51,392 bases of DNA, from NCBI RefSeq assembly GCF_000411975.1, contig NZ_ASXG01000106.1, forward strand, positions 8,835-60,226, read 5' to 3'. Origin of the DNA: Amycolatopsis orientalis DSM 43388 (GTDB lineage: Bacteria > Actinomycetota > Actinomycetes > Mycobacteriales > Pseudonocardiaceae). The notes beneath the pieces are model-generated. The model was given only the letters and a program-made list of their open reading frames with translations. It made no database searches and was not told where the DNA came from. Position 1 is the stretch's first letter; each line of letters begins with the position of its first letter. This document shows positions 8,736 to 16,910 of the stretch, piece by piece. Both the position numbers and the translations under genes were made by a program.

Positions 8736-9585
8736 CCGGCCGCGCCGCGCGGCGGTGCTGGGCAAGCCGGTGGCGCATTCGCTGTCGCCGGTGCTGCACC
8801 GCGCGGCGTTCGCGGCGCTCGGCCTGGCCGGCTGGACCTACGACCGGATCGAGACGGACGCCGCCGAACTGCCCGGGTTCGTCGACGGTCTCGGCCCGGA
8901 ATGGGTCGGCCTCTCGGTCACTATGCCCGGCAAACGGGCGGCGCTCGACTACGCCGCCGAGGTCACTCCGCGGGCGGCCGCGGTCGGTGCGGCGAACACG
9001 CTCGTGCGTCGTCCGGACGGCTGGCTCGCCGACTGCACGGACGTCGACGGGGTGACCGGCGCGCTGCGGTATGCCGGTGGCTACTCGCCTTCGGCGAGCG
9101 ATCAAGCGGTAGTGCTCGGCGCGGGCGGGACGGCGGCGGCCGCGGTGGTCGGATTGGCCGCGCTGGGCGTCACGAAAGTGCGGTTGGTGGTGCGGGAACC
9201 GGCGCGGGCCGCGGAAACCGTGGACGCGGCCAAGCGCGCGGGCCTGGACGCGGACGTGCTGCGCTGGTCCGAAACGGATTTCTCGGAGCTGGCGGACCGT
9301 ACCGCGGTGCTGGTCAATACGGTGCCGCCGGACGCCGTCGTGCCGCACCTGGCGGAGCTGTCCCGGATCGGCAGCGTGCTCGACGTGATCTACCACCCGT
9401 GGCCGACCGCGCTGGCCGAGGCGGTCGAACGCCGCGGCGGCCGGATCGCGACCGGGCTCGACATGCTGCTGCACCAGGCTTTCGGGCAAACGGAGCAGTT
9501 CACCGGCCGACCGGCCCCGCGCGAGGAAATGCGCGCGGCGCTCCGCGAGGCGAGTGGAAACATCCTGCCGTTGCCGATTTCCTGA
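8722..9585 (+). CDS. aroE: shikimate dehydrogenase
   Basis: Reduces 3-dehydroshikimate to shikimate with NADPH, fourth step of the shikimate pathway. The 287 residues carry VLGKPVAHSLSPVLH with the substrate-binding serines, the catalytic lysine in SVTMPGK (Lys71), GAANTLV, the catalytic aspartate in DCTDVDG (Asp107) and the VLGAGGTA dinucleotide loop. The GTG at 8722 lies inside the end of mltG and was chosen because the first conserved strand begins at residue 9. It is separated from the other aro genes of this window by about 11 kb. Confidence 0.95.
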   Translation: MASTDRPRRAAVLGKPVAHSLSPVLHRAAFAALGLAGWTYDRIETDAAELPGFVDGLGPEWVGLSVTMPGKRAALDYAAEVTPRAAAVGAANTLVRRPDGWLADCTDVDGVTGALRYAGGYSPSASDQAVVLGAGGTAAAAVVGLAALGVTKVRLVVREPARAAETVDAAKRAGLDADVLRWSETDFSELADRTAVLVNTVPPDAVVPHLAELSRIGSVLDVIYHPWPTALAEAVERRGGRIATGLDMLLHQAFGQTEQFTGRPAPREEMRAALREASGNILPLPIS

Positions 9586-9617
9586 TATTCTGGCTGGCTG
9601 TTTTCAACCAGCATCAG
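9582..9617 (+). other. possible hairpin at GrpB-family gene leader
   Basis: The pair ctgat/atcag (9582-9586, 9613-9617) encloses gctgg/ccagc (9593-9597, 9608-9612). The right side runs into the AGGGGG ribosome binding site of the gene starting at 9630, so folding could affect initiation. The stem is short and interrupted; it could equally be chance. Confidence 0.3.
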
Positions 9618-9629
9618 GGGGATCACACG

Positions 9630-10196
9630 GTGACCAGGCAACAGTTCAGCGAGAACGAAATCCAGGCGGCGTGGGTCGGCGAGGCTCCGAAACACGGCAC
9701 CACCATCACCCTCGCCGAGTACGACCCGGAATGGCCGCGGCTCTACGAACGCGAGGCAGAGCGGATCCGCGCGGCGCTCGGGGACCGCGTGCTGCTGCTC
9801 GAACACGTCGGCTCCACCTCGGTGCCCGGGCTCGCCGCGAAGCCGGTCGTCGACATTCTGCTCGAAGTGCCCGATTCGGACGACGAAGCGGCGTACGTCC
9901 CCGATCTCCAAGCGGCGGGCTACCGGCTGGTGATCCGCGAGCCGGAGTGGGAGAAACACCGGTGCTTCAAGGGACCGGACACGAACATCAACCTGCACGT
10001 CCATTCGCCGGGCAACGGCCAGACCGAGCGGTACCTGCTGTTCCGCGACCGGCTGCGCACTCATCCGGAGGAGCTGGCGTTGTACCTGGCGAAGAAACGC
10101 GAACTCGCCGCGCAGGTGTGGGAGTACGTGCAGAACTACGCCGACGCGAAGAACGATGTGATCGACGAGATCATCGAGCGGGCGCGGAACGCCTGA
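9630..10196 (+). CDS. GrpB / UPF0157 family protein
   Basis: A 188-residue cytosolic protein of the GrpB family, which has a nucleotidyltransferase-like fold. Typical motifs are ITLAEYDPEWPRLYE (residues 25-39), LLEHVGSTSVPGLAAKPVVDILL, FKGPDTNINLHVH and YLLFRDRLR. The GTG at 9630 follows AGGGGG by the usual distance; longer in-frame extensions run through aroE in another frame and are artefacts. The biochemical role of the family is not established; some relatives are fused to dephospho-CoA kinase. Confidence 0.9.
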   Translation: MTRQQFSENEIQAAWVGEAPKHGTTITLAEYDPEWPRLYEREAERIRAALGDRVLLLEHVGSTSVPGLAAKPVVDILLEVPDSDDEAAYVPDLQAAGYRLVIREPEWEKHRCFKGPDTNINLHVHSPGNGQTERYLLFRDRLRTHPEELALYLAKKRELAAQVWEYVQNYADAKNDVIDEIIERARNA

Positions 10197-10218
10197 CTTC
10201 GCGGCTACGGTGGGCGGC

Positions 10219-11162
10219 ATGAAGATCGCGATTCTCGACGACTACCAGAACGTGGCTCTCCAGTGTGCGGACTGGGAGCCGCTCGGGGCGGAGATCGAGG
10301 TGTTCACCGAGCCGTTCGCCGGACCTGACGAGGTGGTGAAGCGGCTGGCCGGGTTCGACGTCGTGGTCGCGATGCGCGAGCGCACGCCGTTCCCGGCCGC
10401 CGTGTTCGACCGGCTCCCCGACCTGAAACTGCTGGTCAGCACCGGTCGGCGGAACGCGGCGATCGACCTGGACGCGGCGAAACGGCGCGGCGTGGTGGTG
10501 TCGGCGACCGGTGCCCTCGCGTCGCCGACGGTGGAACACACGTGGGCGCTCATCCTGGCCGGCGCGCGCAATCTGCCGGTGGAGTTCCGTTCGATGCGCG
10601 AGGGCGGCTGGCAGGTCGGTCTCGGAATGGCGTTGCGGGACAAGACCCTCGGCCTGCTCGGGCTCGGCAGGCTGGGGCCGAGGTCGCGCGGATCGGCCAG
10701 GCGTTCGGGATGAAACCGATTGCCTGGAGCCAGAACCTCACTCCGGAGCGGGCGGCCGAGCACGGGGTCGCCGCGGTGTCCAAAGAGGACCTGTTCGCCC
10801 AAGCCGATGTGTTGTCAGTCCATTTGGTCCTGTCCGAGCGCACCCGCGGGTTGGTCGGCGCGGCCGAATTCGCCGCGATGAAGCCGACCGCGCTCCTGGT
10901 GAACACCTCGCGCGGACCGATCGTGGACGAAGCCGCACTGCTGGACGCGTTGCGCGGCAAGAAGATCGCCGCGGCCGCGCTCGATGTCTACGATGTCGAG
11001 CCGCTGCCCGCGGACCATCCGTTGCGGACGCTGGACAACGCGATCCTCACCCCGCACATCGGGTACGTGAGCCGGGAGACGTACGAGATCTTCTACGGCG
11101 GCGCGGTGGAGGACATCGCCGCGTTCCAAGCGGGCGAGCCGATCAACGTGCTGAACGGCTAG
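10219..11162 (+). pseudogene. frameshifted D-2-hydroxyacid dehydrogenase
   Basis: Two adjacent frames together encode one D-isomer 2-hydroxyacid dehydrogenase of about 314 residues. Frame 1 runs from the ATG at 10219 through the catalytic-domain Arg segment (VSTGRRN) to GLLGLGRLG. Frame 3 continues directly with AEVARIGQAFGMKPIAW, VNTSRGP, YDVEP and the catalytic-His segment LTPHIGY. The break is at the G run 10674-10677: one additional G would restore LGAEVARIG. Either the gene is recently inactivated or the read lost a G in a homopolymer. No other damage is visible, which favours a recent event or an error. The stop overlaps the convergent gene's stop (ctag). Confidence 0.88.
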
Positions 11163-12661
11163 GGGAACGGCCGGACCTCCGGCGGGTAGACCGTCCCGTC
11201 GGCAGGCGCGGTCAGGTCCGCGAAGTACCGCGTCGTCGCGGCGGAAGCGGCCGTGCTGGGCACATCGAGCGTGGTGTGCCCGGCGCCGTCGACCACGACC
11301 ACGTGGCCGTCGCCGAGTTCTCGCGCGGTGGCCTGGGCGTTGGCGAGCGGCGTGACCGGGTCGTTCCGGTTGGCCAGGATGAGGATCGGGTGCTGGCGCG
11401 GCCGGTTCCACGGGCCGAGGTACCGGTCCTCGTCCCGCGCCGGCCAGCCGACGCACTGCGCCATCGAAAACACCGGCGCGATTCCGAAATACGGCTGCCG
11501 TTTCGCTTCGGCGGCAGCGAGTTCGGCGTACGCGGCGGGATCCTGCGGGAGTTCGCTGTCCAGGCACTGCACCGCGAGGAAGCCGGGCGAATGCGTCGGC
11601 ACGCGCGGATCGAGCACCGGCGCGGGCGAGACCGGCGAGGACGGTACGAGCCCGGCGAGCGTCTTGGCCAACCGCGGCCAGCGGGCTGATTGATACAGCG
11701 CCCGGTCGATCGTTTCCATCAGCGACGCCACCGTCATGCCGCCGACCGGACCATGGGTCAGCCGGGCGTACACCGAGGCGAACTTCTGCTTCAGGTCACC
11801 CCCGGCGAACGCGCATTTGTCCGGTCCGGCAGCGCTGCACGCGGCGAAGAACGCTTCGAGTTCCTGCTGCTGCGCGGTCGCGACGTCGGCGCGCACGTCG
11901 ACCGGCTTGTTTTGCTGACCGGGCTGTCCAGTGGAGTTCGCGACGAGGTCGAGCGTGCCGTCGAGGACCATCGCGCGCAGCTTGCCGGGGAACAGGTTCG
12001 CGTAGGTGCCGCCGAGATACGTGCCGTAGGAATAGCCGTAGAAATTCAGCTGCTGCTCGCCCAGCCCCTGTCGCAGCAAATCCATGTCTCGCGCGACATT
12101 CGCGGTCGACAGATGCGACAACTCCGCGCCGGCGCCGGCCGCGCACGACTTGCCGACCGCCGCGCTGGCGGCCCAGAACGCCGCGCTGTCCCGCAGCGGC
12201 GAACCAGCCGCGGGCGGCGTTCCCGGGCACTGCACCGGGGCGCTGCCGCCGATCCCGCGCGGATCGAAGCTCACCAGGTCGAACTTGGCTCGCAGTTCTT
12301 CCGGGTACCGGGGGCCGAACCGCATCAGCTCGCCGACCCCGTCGGTGCCCGGTCCGCCGAAATTGATCACCAGCGACCCGACGCGGTGCGCGGGATCGGT
12401 GGCGGGCATGCGGATCACCGACAGATTCAGCTTCGCGCCGCCGGGATCGCGATAGCTCAACGGAACCGGCGCGGTCGCGCATTGAAAACCGCCGCCGTGG
12501 CACGGCGCCCAGTCGAGCTCGGGGACTGCGGCGCCGTTGGTGCCCAACGGAAGCGGGGCGTCCGGCGCGGGCAACGCCTGCGGCGTTTGGGTTTGCGCGG
12601 CCGGTGCGGAACAGCCCGCGACGAGCAGCACCAGCGCGGCTAGCGCGGACCGGAGTCTCAC
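11159..12661 (-). CDS. secreted alpha/beta-hydrolase lipoprotein (tripeptidyl aminopeptidase-like)
   Basis: A 500-residue exported hydrolase of the SlpD/TAP-like group of Streptomyces. The N-terminus is a lipoprotein signal peptide with lipobox LVAGC (Cys17). The catalytic triad is visible as Ser211 in GYSYG, Asp434 in NRNDPVTP and His462 in GAGHTTL; VINFGGPG supplies the oxyanion region and SFDPRGIGGS follows. The GTG at 12661 overlaps the upstream hydrolase stop (GTGA), so the two are co-translated. The C-terminal TAP-like domain contains most cysteines. The substrate is probably peptides or esters outside the membrane. Confidence 0.9.
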   Translation of the reverse strand: MRLRSALAALVLLVAGCSAPAAQTQTPQALPAPDAPLPLGTNGAAVPELDWAPCHGGGFQCATAPVPLSYRDPGGAKLNLSVIRMPATDPAHRVGSLVINFGGPGTDGVGELMRFGPRYPEELRAKFDLVSFDPRGIGGSAPVQCPGTPPAAGSPLRDSAAFWAASAAVGKSCAAGAGAELSHLSTANVARDMDLLRQGLGEQQLNFYGYSYGTYLGGTYANLFPGKLRAMVLDGTLDLVANSTGQPGQQNKPVDVRADVATAQQQELEAFFAACSAAGPDKCAFAGGDLKQKFASVYARLTHGPVGGMTVASLMETIDRALYQSARWPRLAKTLAGLVPSSPVSPAPVLDPRVPTHSPGFLAVQCLDSELPQDPAAYAELAAAEAKRQPYFGIAPVFSMAQCVGWPARDEDRYLGPWNRPRQHPILILANRNDPVTPLANAQATARELGDGHVVVVDGAGHTTLDVPSTAASAATTRYFADLTAPADGTVYPPEVRPFP

Positions 12662-13473
12662 GCGGAGAGTTCCGCCAGCACAGCGTCGGTGAACGGCGGC
12701 CACACTTGCGCGGCCCACGGCCCGAACGACCGGTCGGCGAGCGCGACGCAGGCGTGGCCCGCGTCCGGGTCCACCCACAGGAAAGTGCCCGACTGCCCGA
12801 AGTGGCCGAACGTGCGCGGCGAACTGTTCGCGCCCGTCCAGTGCGGGCTCTTGTGGTCGCGCAGTTCGAAGCCGAGCCCCCAGTCGTTCGGCTTCTGGTG
12901 CCCGAAGCCGGGCAGCACGCCGTTCAGGCCGGGGAACGCGATTTCGGTAGCCGCGTTCAGGGTTTCCGGTGCGAGAAGCTTGGGCTCCTGCAATTCCGCG
13001 GCGAACCGCAGCAGGTCGTCCACTGTGGACACCGCGCCCGCGGCGGGGGAGCCGTCCAGCCGGGTCGACGTCATGCCCAGCGGTTCGAAAAGCGCTTCCC
13101 GCTGGTACTCGGCGAACTCGATGCCGGAGTGTTCGGCCAGCGCGTCAGCCAGCTCCTCGAACCCGGCGTTGGAGTACAGCCGGCGCGTGCCGGGCTCGGC
13201 CATCGCCTTGTGCGCGTCGAAAGCGAGCCCGGAGGTGTGCGCGAGCAGATGCGCGACGGTCGAGCCTTCCGGTCCGGCCGGCGTGTCCAGCTCGACCACG
13301 CCCTCTTCGATCGCGATGTGCGCGGTGTAAGCGGTGAGCAGCTTGGTGACTGACGCCAGCCGGAACGGGCGGGCCGGGTCGCCGTGGCGTCCGCGCACCT
13401 CGCCGGAAGCGGAGACCACCCCGGCCGCGGCGTGGTCCACTGGCCATTCGTCGATCAGGCGCAGGCTCTCCAT
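12658..13473 (-). CDS. serine hydrolase of the class C beta-lactamase / penicillin-binding fold
   Basis: A 271-residue beta-lactamase-related enzyme. It has SVTK (Ser41, Lys44) as SxxK nucleophile and base, YSN (Tyr100-Asn102) as the YxN motif, and HFGQSG in place of the KTG strand. There is no signal peptide, so it probably acts in the cytoplasm as an esterase or peptidase rather than as a secreted lactamase. It overlaps the following lipoprotein hydrolase by four bases. The ATG at 13473 is the first reasonable start, about 55 bases beyond the ptsH terminator. Confidence 0.9.
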   Translation of the reverse strand: MESLRLIDEWPVDHAAAGVVSASGEVRGRHGDPARPFRLASVTKLLTAYTAHIAIEEGVVELDTPAGPEGSTVAHLLAHTSGLAFDAHKAMAEPGTRRLYSNAGFEELADALAEHSGIEFAEYQREALFEPLGMTSTRLDGSPAAGAVSTVDDLLRFAAELQEPKLLAPETLNAATEIAFPGLNGVLPGFGHQKPNDWGLGFELRDHKSPHWTGANSSPRTFGHFGQSGTFLWVDPDAGHACVALADRSFGPWAAQVWPPFTDAVLAELSA

Positions 13474-13527
13474 GCCCGCCAGCGTAATAGGACCCGCTCG
13501 CGGGCTGTTTCGCAGTGCCCGGACGCG

Positions 13528-13574
13528 GCGAACCGTGCGGAGCCCCGGAAGTTCCGGCGCCCCGCACGGTTCGC
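13528..13574 (-). terminator. hairpin terminator downstream of ptsH
   Basis: A 13-bp perfect stem (13528-13540 with 13562-13574, gcgaaccgtgcgg and its complement) with additional ccgg pairing inside. It lies 22 bases after the ptsH stop and before the next minus-strand gene. On the plus strand it is followed by gttttcccc. It probably ends the dasR-EIIC-ptsH transcript. Confidence 0.75.
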
Positions 13575-13596
13575 GTTTTCCCCTGGAACGATATCG

Positions 13597-13866
13597 CTAC
13601 TGAGCGTCGAGATCGGTGGCGACCAGCTCGGCGACGGCCTCGACCGCCGCCTCGGCACCGTCTCCTTCGGCGCTGATGACGACCTCGTCGCCGAACGCGG
13701 CGGCGAGGGTCATCAGGTTGAGGACGCTGCCGGCGGCCACCGGTTCGCCGCCGTCCTTGGCGATCCGCACCGCCACGGGCTGGGCCGCGGCCGCCTTGGC
13801 GACCAGTGCGGCCGGCCGGGCGTGCAGCCCCACCTTGCTGGCCACGGTGACGCGTTTCTCCGGCAT
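13597..13866 (-). CDS. ptsH: phosphocarrier protein HPr
   Basis: Carries phosphate from enzyme I to the EIIA domains of the sugar phosphotransferase system. At 89 residues it is of normal size. The active-site histidine is His15 in KVGLHARPAA. The region around Ser47 (GSVLNLMTLAA) matches the regulatory-serine segment of low-GC HPr, although most actinobacteria lack HPr kinase. It lies 28 bases after the EIIC gene on the same strand. Enzyme I (ptsI) is not in this window. Confidence 0.97.
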   Translation of the reverse strand: MPEKRVTVASKVGLHARPAALVAKAAAAQPVAVRIAKDGGEPVAAGSVLNLMTLAAAFGDEVVISAEGDGAEAAVEAVAELVATDLDAQ

Positions 13867-13894
13867 GGTGTTCCTCTCTTGCTGTTTCCGGGTG

Positions 13895-15133
13895 TTACTT
13901 CGCGGCCGTGCGCTCGAGGTCGGCCTCGACCGAATCGTCCTCGCGGCCCGGCGTGCGCAGGTTGAACTTGGTGATGACGAAGCGGAACACCACGTAGTAG
14001 ATCACGGCCAGGACGAGCCCGATCGGGATCAGCAGCCACGCTTTGTGCGCGGTGTCCAGCGACGAGTTCAGCGCGAAGTCGATCGCGCCGCCGGAGAACG
14101 AGAAGCCGAGGTGGATTCCCAGCGCGTTGCAGACCGCCAGCGAGATGCCGGTCATCACCGCGTGGAAGATGTACAGCGGCCACGCGACGAACATGAACGC
14201 GAACTCGATCGGCTCGGTGACGCCGGTGACGAAGGCGGTCAGCGCGGCCGAGATCATGATGCTGCCGACGAGCTTGCGCTGCTCGGGGCGGGCGGTGTGC
14301 ACGATCGCGAACGCCGCGGCCGGGAGGGCGAACATCATGATCGGGAAGAACCCGGTCATGAACGCGCCGGAACCCTGCACGTGGTTGAAGAAGTTGGTCA
14401 GGTCGCCGCCGCCGAAGATGAACCACACCGGCACGTTCAGCAGCTGGTGCAGGCCGACCGGGATGAGCAGGCGGTTGAGCAGGCCGTAGATCCCGCCGCC
14501 GAGGACCGGCGAGCCGACGACCGCCTTGCCCGCCGCGGTGATCGCCTCGTCGACGTACTTGAAGACCAAGCCGAAGACCACGCCGAGCACGAGCATCGCC
14601 AGCGCGGTGATGATCGGCACGAACCGGCGGCCGCCGAAGAAGGCGAGCCAGGACGGCAGCTTGATCCGGTGGAACCGCTGCCACAGCAGCGCGGCCACGA
14701 TGCCGGTCACGATGCCGGTCAGCACGCTGTAGGGCCAGTGGATCGGTGCGCTCTCCCAGCTGGGCTTGTAGCCCTGCTGGCTGCTGATCGGGGCGATCAC
14801 CTGGATCACGTTGTTGAACACGACCCAGCCGATGACCGCGGCGACGGCGGTCGAGCCGTCGCCCTTGCGGGCGAACCCGACCGCGATGCCGATCGCGAAG
14901 ATCAGCGGCAGCCAGTTGAAGATGCTGCCGCCCGCGGCGCCGATCACGTCGGCGGCTTTGCCCCAGTTGAGACCGTTCTTGCCGAGGACGTCGTCCTGGC
15001 CGAGCCGGTTCAGCAGACCGGCCGCGGGCAGGGTCGCGATCGGCAGCATGAGGCTGCGGCCGAAGCGCTGCAGCCCGGCGAGGCCGCCGCCCTTCTTCTT
15101 CCCGCCGGCCCCAGCCGCGGTGGTGGCGCTCAT
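13895..15133 (-). CDS. nagE2: PTS EIIC permease, glucose/N-acetylglucosamine family
   Basis: Integral membrane sugar-translocating subunit, 412 residues with about 10 hydrophobic segments. It belongs to the glucose/GlcNAc superfamily, shown by the late VTGVTEPIEFAFMFVAW motif and NWLPLIFAIGIAVGFARKGDG. No EIIB domain is fused; a stand-alone EIIB lies divergently at 16173. This split arrangement next to a DasR-type regulator resembles the N-acetylglucosamine permease NagE2 of Streptomyces, so GlcNAc is the likely substrate, with glucose as alternative. The ATG at 15133 overlaps the regulator stop by four bases. Confidence 0.87.
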   Translation of the reverse strand: MSATTAAGAGGKKKGGGLAGLQRFGRSLMLPIATLPAAGLLNRLGQDDVLGKNGLNWGKAADVIGAAGGSIFNWLPLIFAIGIAVGFARKGDGSTAVAAVIGWVVFNNVIQVIAPISSQQGYKPSWESAPIHWPYSVLTGIVTGIVAALLWQRFHRIKLPSWLAFFGGRRFVPIITALAMLVLGVVFGLVFKYVDEAITAAGKAVVGSPVLGGGIYGLLNRLLIPVGLHQLLNVPVWFIFGGGDLTNFFNHVQGSGAFMTGFFPIMMFALPAAAFAIVHTARPEQRKLVGSIMISAALTAFVTGVTEPIEFAFMFVAWPLYIFHAVMTGISLAVCNALGIHLGFSFSGGAIDFALNSSLDTAHKAWLLIPIGLVLAVIYYVVFRFVITKFNLRTPGREDDSVEADLERTAAK

Positions 15134-15927
15134 CGGATACCTCCATTGTGGGGTTGGTCGCCGGAACCCGGGGAGTTCCGGTCCAGCTGCATGGTCACCT
15201 GGTAGTGGTCGCCCCGGTACCAGGACGTCATGTCCTCGACCGGTTCGCCGCCGGAGCTGGAAACCCGGCGGAACACCAGGAGCGGACTGCCGGTGCGCAT
15301 GCCGAGCAGGCGCGCCGTCTCGCGGTCCGCGGATTCGGCCCACACCGTCTGGTACGCCTGGTCCGGCCGGCGCGAAAACGCGTCGGCCAGCTGGGCGTAC
15401 AGGGAACGGGTCAGGTCGAGGTCGAGCAGGCCGGGGGTCCGGCCCGCGTGGTACCAGCCGCGTTCCACGGCCAGCGGAACGCCGTCGGCGCGCCGCAGCC
15501 GCACGAGCCGGTGCGCGGGCACGCCCTCGGCCAGGCCGAGCGCGCGCGCCGAAGTCACCGGCGGGACCTCAGTCGAGGTCGAGATCACTTCGGTGGTCGG
15601 GGTGAGCCCGCGCCGGCGCATGTCGTCGGTGAACGACATCAGGTACACCTGCAGTTCCATCCGCCGGGCGGCGGTGAAGGTGCCCTTGCCCCGGACCCGG
15701 GCCAGCAGTCCTTCCTCGACGAGCTTCCCGATCGCCGAGCGGACGGTGAGCCTCGAAACGCCGTAGTGCTGCGCGAGCTCTCGCTCGGACGGGATCGGCG
15801 AGCCCGGTGGGAGCTCGCGCTCCACCAGGCGGCGCAGGATCTCCCGCAGCTGGGCGTGCTTCGGCGTCGGCCCGTTGACCACGCGCTCGGCGGGTTCGGG
15901 CGGCGGAACGTGCGCGGCCGCGCTCAT
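15130..15927 (-). CDS. dasR: GntR/HutC-family regulator, DasR-like
   Basis: A 265-residue repressor. The N-terminal winged helix-turn-helix (about residues 22-88) contains PIPSERELAQHYGVSRLTVRSA. The C-terminal UTRA effector-binding domain contains VYLMSFTDDMRRRGLTP and ends with VTMQLDR. In streptomycetes DasR is relieved by glucosamine-6-phosphate and controls GlcNAc uptake, chitin use and development. The assignment is supported by the adjacent split GlcNAc-type PTS genes and by a dre-like operator at 16000-16015, 73 bases before its start. It is first in the minus-strand operon with EIIC and ptsH. Confidence 0.9.
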   Translation of the reverse strand: MSAAAHVPPPEPAERVVNGPTPKHAQLREILRRLVERELPPGSPIPSERELAQHYGVSRLTVRSAIGKLVEEGLLARVRGKGTFTAARRMELQVYLMSFTDDMRRRGLTPTTEVISTSTEVPPVTSARALGLAEGVPAHRLVRLRRADGVPLAVERGWYHAGRTPGLLDLDLTRSLYAQLADAFSRRPDQAYQTVWAESADRETARLLGMRTGSPLLVFRRVSSSGGEPVEDMTSWYRGDHYQVTMQLDRNSPGSGDQPHNGGIR

Positions 15928-15999
15928 CTCGGTGTCGCCCTCCCTCGCCTGTCGCGCACCGGGGCCGGTGCTCGCGTCCGCGCCGGAAGATTGGTACGT

Positions 16000-16015
16000 T
16001 CCGGTCTAGACCAAT
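16000..16015. promoter_or_regulatory. dre-type DasR operator
   Basis: The 16-base sequence tccggtctagaccaat has the core GGTCTAGACC as a perfect palindrome and fits the DasR-responsive element (consensus close to ACTGGTCTAGACCACT). It lies between dasR (start 15927) and the EIIB gene (start 16173), suitable for controlling both arms and for autoregulation. TTGGTA at 15991-15996 just upstream may be part of a promoter overlapping it. Confidence 0.9.
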
Positions 16016-16077
16016 GATCTGATGGGGCAGGATGCTCCGCAGCGAGAGCGGGTGTCAACCACCGTTATGCGTTCGTG

Positions 16078-16093
16078 GCCGGGCTCGCCCGGC
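16078..16093 (+). other. GCCGGGC hairpin in EIIB leader
   Basis: A perfect 7-bp stem, gccgggc and gcccggc, around a 2-base loop, 80 bases before the EIIB start. Flanking ccaccgtta (16049-16057) and taatggtgg (16113-16121) could pair imperfectly to extend it. It would sit in the 5' leader of the EIIB-EIIA transcript if that starts near the dre site. No T-run follows, so it is not a clear terminator. Confidence 0.4.
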
Positions 16094-16172
16094 AAGGCGG
16101 CAAACGGCGTAGTAATGGTGGCGGAGCGCACCTGTTCTGAGTGGGAAACCAACGGGATACGAGGAGGCCGCG

Positions 16173-16409
16173 ATGGCGGATGACAGGCCGGAAAAGATTC
16201 TCGCGGCGCTCGGCGGCGCGGACAACCTCATCGAGATCGAGGGCTGCATCACGCGGCTGCGGTGCGAGATCGAGGACATGTCCTTGGTGGACGAAGCCGC
16301 GCTGAAGTCGGCGGGCGCGATGGGCGTCGTGAAGATGGGCTCGGCGGTCCAGGTCATCGTCGGCCCGGAGGCGGACACCATCGCCAGCGACATCGAGGAC
16401 TTGATGTGA
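16173..16409 (+). CDS. nagF: PTS EIIB subunit, glucose/GlcNAc family
   Basis: A 78-residue stand-alone EIIB that passes phosphate from EIIA to the incoming sugar. The phosphorylated cysteine is Cys25 in EIEGCITRLR, followed by VKMGSAVQVIVGPEAD, as in the glucose-family EIIB. It is divergent from dasR-EIIC-ptsH across the dre operator and overlaps the EIIA gene by four bases. A single-domain EIIB working with a separate EIIC matches the streptomycete NagF/NagE2 pairing. Confidence 0.92.
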   Translation: MADDRPEKILAALGGADNLIEIEGCITRLRCEIEDMSLVDEAALKSAGAMGVVKMGSAVQVIVGPEADTIASDIEDLM

Positions 16410-16861
16410 GCCTGCCGATCCTGAGCCCGGTGGCGGGCGAGGTCGTCCCGATCGCCGAGGTGCCCGACCCGGTGTTCGCCGAGGCGATGGTGGGCCCGGG
16501 CATCGCGGTGAAGCCGTCCGGCGGCCGCTCCGACGCGGTCGCCCCGGTCGACGGCACCGTGGTGACGCTGCACCCGCACGCGTACGTCGTGGCCACCGAG
16601 GACGGCCGTGCGGTGCTCGTGCACCTCGGCATCGACACGGTCAAGGAAAAGGGCGAGGGGTTCACCCTGCACGTCGTCAAGGGCGAGAAGGTGCGGGCGG
16701 GCCAGCCGATCGTGGGCTGGGACCCGGAGGCGGTCGCCGCCAAGGGCTACGCGCCGATCGTCCCGGTCGTCGGGCTCGACGCGTCCGCCGACGTGCTCGC
16801 CGGCCTCGAAGGCGGGCGCACGGTCGCCGCCGGCGACGAGTTGTTCACCTGGAACAGCTGA
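16406..16861 (+). CDS. crr: PTS EIIA subunit, glucose type (Crr)
   Basis: A 151-residue glucose-type EIIA, cytosolic. The phosphoacceptor is His73 in VLVHLGIDT, and the partner histidine is His58 in HPHAY. The sequence starts with the usual SPVAGEVVPI strand and ends with AGDELFTW. It accepts phosphate from HPr (13597-13866) and gives it to EIIB. The GTG start overlaps the EIIB stop. With HPr, EIIB and EIIC, every PTS component but enzyme I is encoded in 3.3 kb. Confidence 0.93.
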   Translation: MSLPILSPVAGEVVPIAEVPDPVFAEAMVGPGIAVKPSGGRSDAVAPVDGTVVTLHPHAYVVATEDGRAVLVHLGIDTVKEKGEGFTLHVVKGEKVRAGQPIVGWDPEAVAAKGYAPIVPVVGLDASADVLAGLEGGRTVAAGDELFTWNS

Positions 16862-16869
16862 TCGGCAGC

Positions 16870-16902
16870 GCCCTTTGTGGACGGTGACTGTCCACAAAGG
16901 GC
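16870..16902. terminator. bidirectional terminator between crr and Rieske gene
   Basis: A perfect 13-bp stem, gccctttgtggac (16870-16882) with its complement (16890-16902), and a 7-base loop. It begins 8 bases after the crr stop and ends 8 bases before the end of the convergent Rieske gene, so it can end transcription from both sides. Confidence 0.85.
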
Positions 16903-16910
16903 GATTCCGG

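Noticed and set aside
3219..8765. 1848-codon open frame on the minus strand opposite alaS, ruvX and mltG
   Set aside because: It mirrors the codon positions of well-identified plus-strand genes, crosses three of them, and is Arg/Val/Asp/His-rich without domains: the usual shadow of high third-position GC.
8901..9629. In-frame upstream extension of the GrpB-family gene through aroE
   Set aside because: The extension lies in another frame of aroE and has no protein-like features; the GTG at 9630 has a proper ribosome binding site.
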